From assembly GCA_027295505.1 (NCBI GenBank), contig JAPUKU010000079.1:1-51885 (forward strand): a stretch of DNA of 51,885 nucleotides. The letters run 5' to 3'. The notes below the pieces were generated by a model. It was not told the DNA's origin and did not search any database. It was given only the letters and a program-made list of their open reading frames with translations. How positions within the stretch are numbered: position 1 is the stretch's first letter; each line of letters begins with the position of its first letter. The position numbers were made by a program, and so were the translations under genes. Below, piece by piece: positions 47,806 through 51,885 of the stretch. Origin of the DNA: Acidobacteriota bacterium. GTDB taxonomy: Bacteria > Acidobacteriota > Polarisedimenticolia > JAPUKU01.

Positions 47806-49002
47806 ATGACTTCAGAGAAAAAGATCCTTTATCTGGACTGCCTCTCCGGCGTCAGCGGTGACATGTTCACGGGAGCACTGATCGATCTGGGTGTGGCGCC
47901 GGCCCGCCTCAAGAAGATCCTCTCGGGTCTTCCGTTGAAGGGATACCAGGTGCGCACGAGCAAGTGCCGCCGGGGAGGGCTGGGCGCCACACGCTTCATC
48001 GTGGAGGCCGGCCACGAGCATGCCCACCGCGGACTGCGCGAGATCACCCGCATTCTAAAGCGCGCTGACATTCCCCAGCCGGTGCGCAGCATGGCACAGG
48101 CGGTGGTCGAGAGGCTGGTGGAGGCGGAGGCTCGCGTGCACCGCATCCCGAAGCAGAAGGTGCACCTGCACGAGGTGGGCGCGGTCGACGCGATTGTGGA
48201 CATCGTCTCCGGAGCAGCGTGCCTGTACCTGCTCGGCGCCAAGCACGTGGAGTGCTCTGAGCTTCCACTCGGCGGCGGCAGCGTCAAGGCCGCCCACGGC
48301 ACGCTTCCGGTGCCGGCCCCCGCCACCCTCGAGCTCCTGCGCGGCATCCCCGTGCGTCCGGGACCCGTGGAGGCAGAGCTGGTCACTCCCACAGGGGCGG
48401 CGCTGGTGTCGACCGTGGCCTCAAAATTCGGGCCTCCACCTCCCATGACGGTCGAGCGCATCGGACACGGTGCCGGCGCGCGTGACTTCAAAGACCACCC
48501 GAACGTGCTGCGCGCCTGGTGGGGCCGGACGCGAGCCTCCGCGGGACGGTCCGAGATCGTGATCATCGAGACCACCCTCGACGATCTGAGTCCGCAGGTG
48601 TACGGCTACCTGATGGAGCAACTCCTCAAGGCGGGAGCCCTCGACGTGCACTACACGCCGGTGCAGATGAAGAAGAGCCGTCCCGGTATCAACGTCACCG
48701 TCCTGTCACGGCCGGGCACCGCACCCGCCCTCGAGCAGATCCTGTTCGAGGAAACCTCGACTCTGGGCGTGCGCTCCTGGTCGGCGACGCGGCGTGAGCT
48801 GGAGCGCCGGATCCACAGCGTCAAAACCCGGTTTGGTAAGATACCTGTCAAGGTGGCCGGTGACGGTGATCGTCTCCTGAATGCGGCGCCCGAGTATGAA
48901 GCCTGCGCCCGCGCCGCCCGCCGCCACCGTGTGCCGCTCAAGCACGTGCAGCAGGCGGCGCTGGAGGCGTTGCCGGCACGCCCGCGGCGCTCCCGTTCAT
49001 GA
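47806..49002 (+). CDS. larC: LarC-family nickel-pincer cofactor biosynthesis protein
   Basis: 398 aa from the ATG at 47806; a TTG at 47749 in the same frame precedes the promoter's -10 and is rejected. LYLDCLSGVSGDMFTGALIDLG and GHEHAHRGLREITR at the N-terminus, HLHEVGAVDAIVDIVSGAACLY, and LVTPTGAALVSTVASKFG are LarC signatures. LarC inserts nickel into the pincer cofactor of lactate racemase and related enzymes. larB, larE and larA are not in the window. Its stop overlaps the metG start by four bases, an unusual pairing. Confidence 0.93.
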   Translation: MTSEKKILYLDCLSGVSGDMFTGALIDLGVAPARLKKILSGLPLKGYQVRTSKCRRGGLGATRFIVEAGHEHAHRGLREITRILKRADIPQPVRSMAQAVVERLVEAEARVHRIPKQKVHLHEVGAVDAIVDIVSGAACLYLLGAKHVECSELPLGGGSVKAAHGTLPVPAPATLELLRGIPVRPGPVEAELVTPTGAALVSTVASKFGPPPPMTVERIGHGAGARDFKDHPNVLRAWWGRTRASAGRSEIVIIETTLDDLSPQVYGYLMEQLLKAGALDVHYTPVQMKKSRPGINVTVLSRPGTAPALEQILFEETSTLGVRSWSATRRELERRIHSVKTRFGKIPVKVAGDGDRLLNAAPEYEACARAARRHRVPLKHVQQAALEALPARPRRSRS

Positions 49003-50951
49003 AGAAAGACACTTTCTACCTAACGACGCCAATCTATTACGTCAACGACCTGCCGCACATCGGGCACGCGTACACCACGATCGTCGCCGACGCCATCGCC
49101 AGGCACGCGCGCCTGAGCGGCAAGGACGTTTACTTCCTCACCGGCAGCGACGAGCACGGACAGAAGATCGAGCGCGCCGCTCAGAAGCAGGGTCTGGAGC
49201 CGCGCCAGCTCGTAGATCGCGTCGTCAAGCGCTTCCAGCAACTCTGGAAGCGGCTGGAAATCTCGAACGACGACTTCATCCGCACCACGGAGCCGCGCCA
49301 CAGGAAGGGCGTGGAGGATCTCTTCCGGGCAGTGAAAGCGCGGGGTGACATCTACCTCGATCGTTATCGCGGCTGGTACTGCACGGGCTGCGAGTCTTTC
49401 TACACCGTTACACAGCTCGTCGACGGCCGCTGCCCCGAGCAGGGTCATCCCGTGGAGGAGCTCGAGGAGGAGAGCTACTTCTTCCGGCTGTCGCGCTATC
49501 AGGATGCACTGCTCGAGCATTACCAGAAACACCCCGAGTTCGTGCGCCCTGAGACCCGCCTCAATGAAGCCCGAGAGTTCGTGCGCTCCGGGCTGCGGGA
49601 TCTGAGCATCAGTCGCACCGGCTTTGACTGGGGCATCCCGGTACCCGGGGACGACCGGCACGTGCTCTACGTGTGGTTCGACGCCCTCACCAACTACATG
49701 GCAGCCGCCGGGTACGGTGCTGACCCGAAACGCTTCGGGAAGCTGTGGCCCGCAGATCTGCACCTGGTGGGCAAGGACATCCTGCGCTTCCACGCCGTCT
49801 ACTGGCCCGCCTTCCTGATGTCGGCCGGGCTGCCCCTGCCGCGTACGGTGTTCGGGCACGGCTGGTGGCTGACGGCGCAGGGCAAGATGTCGAAGTCGAA
49901 GGGCAAGGTGGTCGATCCTGTGCCGCTCATCGAGCAGTTCGGCGTCGATCCGCTGCGCTATTTCCTGCTGCGTGAAATGACGTTCGGCCAGGACGGCGCC
50001 TACTCCGACGAGGCGCTCATCGATCGCATCAACAGCGATCTCGCCAACGATCTGGGAAACCTGGTGCAGCGCACGCTGGCCATGGTGCACTCGTACCTGG
50101 ATGGACAGGTCGAGCCGCCGGACGAAAACGTCCTGCCCGAGTCGGCCTCGCTGGGCGCGCTCGCACGCAAATCGCTCGGGGCTTACCGCGAGCACATGGA
50201 CTCGTACGCGTTCTCGGTCGGGCTGGCGGCGCTGTGGGATCTGGTGGGAGGCATCAACCGCTTCCTGGTCAAGCACGAGCCATGGCGGAAGCCGGACGGC
50301 AAGGACGACGAGGCGCGCCGCGCTGCAGTGCTCGGATCCGCCGTCGAGGGGTTGCGCTGGGTAGCGCTGGGGATTGCCGCCTCGATGCCAGAATCGGCGG
50401 AGACGCTGCTCGAGCTGCTCGGATTTCCAAAGAAGGAGCTTCAGGCAGGGTACGACGCCCTCGAGTGGGGCAGATGGAAGGAGAAACCCACGCGCTGCAA
50501 GCGGGCCGAGGCCCTGTTCCCGCGTATCGACAAGCAGGCTTACTTCGCGACGCCAGCTGCGGCTTCCACTTCAGGCGATCGCTCGCCCAACTCCCGGAGG
50601 AACTCCATGGACACCGTACCCGATCAGATCACCATCCAGGAATTCCAGCGCATCAAGCTGAGGACAGCCAAGATCACCGCGGCCGAGAGGGTAGAAGGCA
50701 CCGACCGGCTGCTGAAGATCGAAGTCGACCTGGGAGACGGGAAGCGCACCATCGTCTCTGGAATCGCCGAGCAGTACAGCGCCGACTCGCTCGTGGGCAA
50801 GATGGTCGTGGTGGTCACCAACCTGAAGCCAGCCCGCATCCGTGGGGTGGACTCGAACGGTATGTTGCTGGCTGCCGGCGTGGGTGCCGAGGATCGACCC
50901 ATCATCTGCACGTTCGAGGAAGAGGTCCCCCCTGGCGCCCCCGTGCGCTGA
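48999..50951 (+). CDS. metG: Methionine-tRNA ligase with C-terminal tRNA-binding domain
   Basis: 650 aa. Class I synthetase: PHIGHAY (HIGH motif, about 19-24), the zinc-binding CTGC/CPEQGHP knuckle, KMSKSKGKVVDP (KMSKS loop), an anticodon-binding helical domain to about residue 520, then an OB-fold (EFQRIKLRTAKITAAERVEG, GKMVVVVTNLKPARIRG) that binds tRNA. It charges tRNA-Met for initiation and elongation. The C-terminal end overlaps a converging membrane glycosyltransferase gene by 50 bases. Co-transcription with larC is indicated by the ATGA overlap. Confidence 0.97.
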   Translation: MKKDTFYLTTPIYYVNDLPHIGHAYTTIVADAIARHARLSGKDVYFLTGSDEHGQKIERAAQKQGLEPRQLVDRVVKRFQQLWKRLEISNDDFIRTTEPRHRKGVEDLFRAVKARGDIYLDRYRGWYCTGCESFYTVTQLVDGRCPEQGHPVEELEEESYFFRLSRYQDALLEHYQKHPEFVRPETRLNEAREFVRSGLRDLSISRTGFDWGIPVPGDDRHVLYVWFDALTNYMAAAGYGADPKRFGKLWPADLHLVGKDILRFHAVYWPAFLMSAGLPLPRTVFGHGWWLTAQGKMSKSKGKVVDPVPLIEQFGVDPLRYFLLREMTFGQDGAYSDEALIDRINSDLANDLGNLVQRTLAMVHSYLDGQVEPPDENVLPESASLGALARKSLGAYREHMDSYAFSVGLAALWDLVGGINRFLVKHEPWRKPDGKDDEARRAAVLGSAVEGLRWVALGIAASMPESAETLLELLGFPKKELQAGYDALEWGRWKEKPTRCKRAEALFPRIDKQAYFATPAAASTSGDRSPNSRRNSMDTVPDQITIQEFQRIKLRTAKITAAERVEGTDRLLKIEVDLGDGKRTIVSGIAEQYSADSLVGKMVVVVTNLKPARIRGVDSNGMLLAAGVGAEDRPIICTFEEEVPPGAPVR

Positions 50952-51885
50952 AGCGGCGCCTCCCCTCCAGACCCCACACAGCCAGAAACGGCACATACTC
51001 CAGCCACAGCAGCGCCCACTCCGGCAGCCCGGCCCAGCCGGCGGGGGCGTAAGACAGGAAGATCGTCGCCGAGAACACGAACCAGGCACCGGCCTGGTAC
51101 CAGGCCGCGAACGGCAGCACCCACAGCAGGTACCAGGGGTGGACAGTTGGCGCCAGCACCAGGACCAGCCCCATGAGCCGGAAAGCAGCCCGGGGCGGCT
51201 CGGTGCCCGCGCGCCAGAGCCACACGGCGGCGCAGGCCAGGCCGGCCGCCACCAGTAGCTTGGTGATCTGACGCGGCTCGCTGTGGGGCCAGATCAGCGG
51301 CTCCCAACCGGGCTTCCCCATGGCGGTGCAAATTTCTCCCCACAGAGTGTCAATTCCTTGCTTCAGGTTCAGCCACTCGATAGCCTGGCGCAGGTAACGG
51401 AAAAGAAACGCGTTCGATTCCCAGTGCCTGCCGTAGGTCAGGAGCCCTTCCCAGAGCCGTGCCCCCGCACCGAGATAGGGAGCCCACAGGGCCGCCCACA
51501 GCAGCGGCGGAAGGACCCAGAAGCGCTTCGGAACCACCCGCATCCATGCGGGTAACGCTATGATAGGAAAAAACTTAGCAGCAACCGCCGCACCCAGCAC
51601 CGTAATTGACAGCCCGGATCGGCCGAGTATAATGAGCACGCTCGAACAGACAAGCAGTCCCACTCCGAGAACATCATTGTGTCCGCTTCCAGATCCCTCG
51701 ATGATCACCAGGGGGTTCCAGAGGTAGAGCAGAAACCAGGCGGGCGACAGAGCTCTCAGGCGCCAGAGTCGCAGCAGAGCCAGCCAGGTGCCGATCTCCA
51801 CGAGCACCCAGAGCGCCTTCATCCCCACCACGCCTGTCGAGATGAATGCGGCCGCGGCGAACAGGAGTTGCGAGAGCGGTGGATA
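50902..51885 (-). CDS. GT87-like membrane glycosyltransferase, partial (5' end missing)
   Basis: The frame is open to the right edge; the 5' end lies outside. The first visible residues are YPPLSQLLFAAA, a motif typical of the GT-C/DUF2029 (GT87) polyprenyl-phosphate mannosyltransferase-like family; GSGHNDVLGVGLLV and KFFPIIALP fit the membrane loops. Ten or so hydrophobic helices span the visible 327 codons. It should use a lipid-linked sugar donor to glycosylate a lipid, glycan or protein in the cell envelope. The stop codon at 50902 lies inside the metG 3' end. Confidence 0.8.
   Translation of the reverse strand, partial: YPPLSQLLFAAAAFISTGVVGMKALWVLVEIGTWLALLRLWRLRALSPAWFLLYLWNPLVIIEGSGSGHNDVLGVGLLVCSSVLIILGRSGLSITVLGAAVAAKFFPIIALPAWMRVVPKRFWVLPPLLWAALWAPYLGAGARLWEGLLTYGRHWESNAFLFRYLRQAIEWLNLKQGIDTLWGEICTAMGKPGWEPLIWPHSEPRQITKLLVAAGLACAAVWLWRAGTEPPRAAFRLMGLVLVLAPTVHPWYLLWVLPFAAWYQAGAWFVFSATIFLSYAPAGWAGLPEWALLWLEYVPFLAVWGLEGRRRFSARGRQGGPLPRTCR

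Noticed and set aside
49020-50276. Open frame of 418 codons on the minus strand inside metG
   Set aside because: It mirrors the metG frame and has no ribosome site, promoter or recognisable motif.
1-51885. Search for tRNA, rRNA, insertion sequences, phage genes and toxin-antitoxin pairs
   Set aside because: No cloverleaf, rRNA segment, transposase, integrase, terminal repeat or convincing toxin-antitoxin pair was seen; the HNH nuclease stands alone among housekeeping genes.

Overview
The window is 51,885 bases of GC-rich (roughly 62-65% by eye), gene-dense bacterial chromosome. About 50 genes are supported on both strands. I see no rRNA, no tRNA, no insertion sequence, no phage gene and no CRISPR array. 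The gene set fits an uncultured-type, cobalamin-using Gram-negative, perhaps Acidobacteriota or a neighbouring phylum: a zinc-ribbon Ser/Thr kinase with a long TPR tail, tandem DUF507 genes, a double M16 peptidase, several zinc-binding anti-sigma factors and periplasmic redox proteins. That placement is inference from gene content. Core promoters are easy to read as TTGAC(A/C/T) and TAnnnT boxes 16-18 bases apart. Several sit so close to the start codon that the mRNA should be leaderless.

Layout. 1-5340 (minus): a secreted propeller-like protein running off the left edge, then the kinase-TPR protein. 5478-10601 (minus): a methyl-folate/methionine operon (MetV-like, metF, metH) with overlapping genes. 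10736-13483 (minus): a GumN-like protein, thiD, tenA and a small helical protein. 13620-15134 (plus): a Nudix/metallo-beta-lactamase fusion. 15131-20893 (minus): nitroreductase, AmmeMemoRadiSam radical SAM enzyme, PduO-type adenosyltransferase, small proteins, a J-like protein coupled to a MinD/FlhG-like ATPase, a DUF2007 protein and a PA0069-type radical SAM enzyme. 21087-31736 (mostly plus): membrane protein plus PLP decarboxylase, TatD (minus), FHA-GGDEF protein, a secreted unknown, a B12-binding radical SAM protein with an internal repeat, a sigma/anti-sigma/bactofilin-like operon and a zinc alcohol dehydrogenase.

31794-40804: cold-shock gene with a complex leader, double M16 peptidase, two DUF507 genes below a hybrid histidine kinase, a primary-type sigma factor, and a divergent XRE regulator coupled to a TPR protein by a probable CTG start. 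40824-51885: rhomboid protease, small beta protein, HNH nuclease, ddl, hflX, an operon of sigma factor, ZAS anti-sigma, thioredoxin and TlpA, then larC-metG and the 3' part of a membrane glycosyltransferase that runs off the right edge.

The most interesting unit is 45277-47632. A sigma factor that appears to carry its own N-terminal membrane helix is coupled to an RsrA-like zinc anti-sigma factor with a transmembrane helix and an extra outer CxxC. Cytoplasmic thioredoxin and a periplasmic TlpA-type thioredoxin follow. This looks like a thiol-redox stress circuit reporting on both sides of the membrane. A second sigma/ZAS pair (28268-29467) controls or accompanies a bactofilin-like membrane protein. 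Cobalamin recurs (MetH, adenosyltransferase, B12-binding radical SAM), but no corrin-ring synthesis genes are present.
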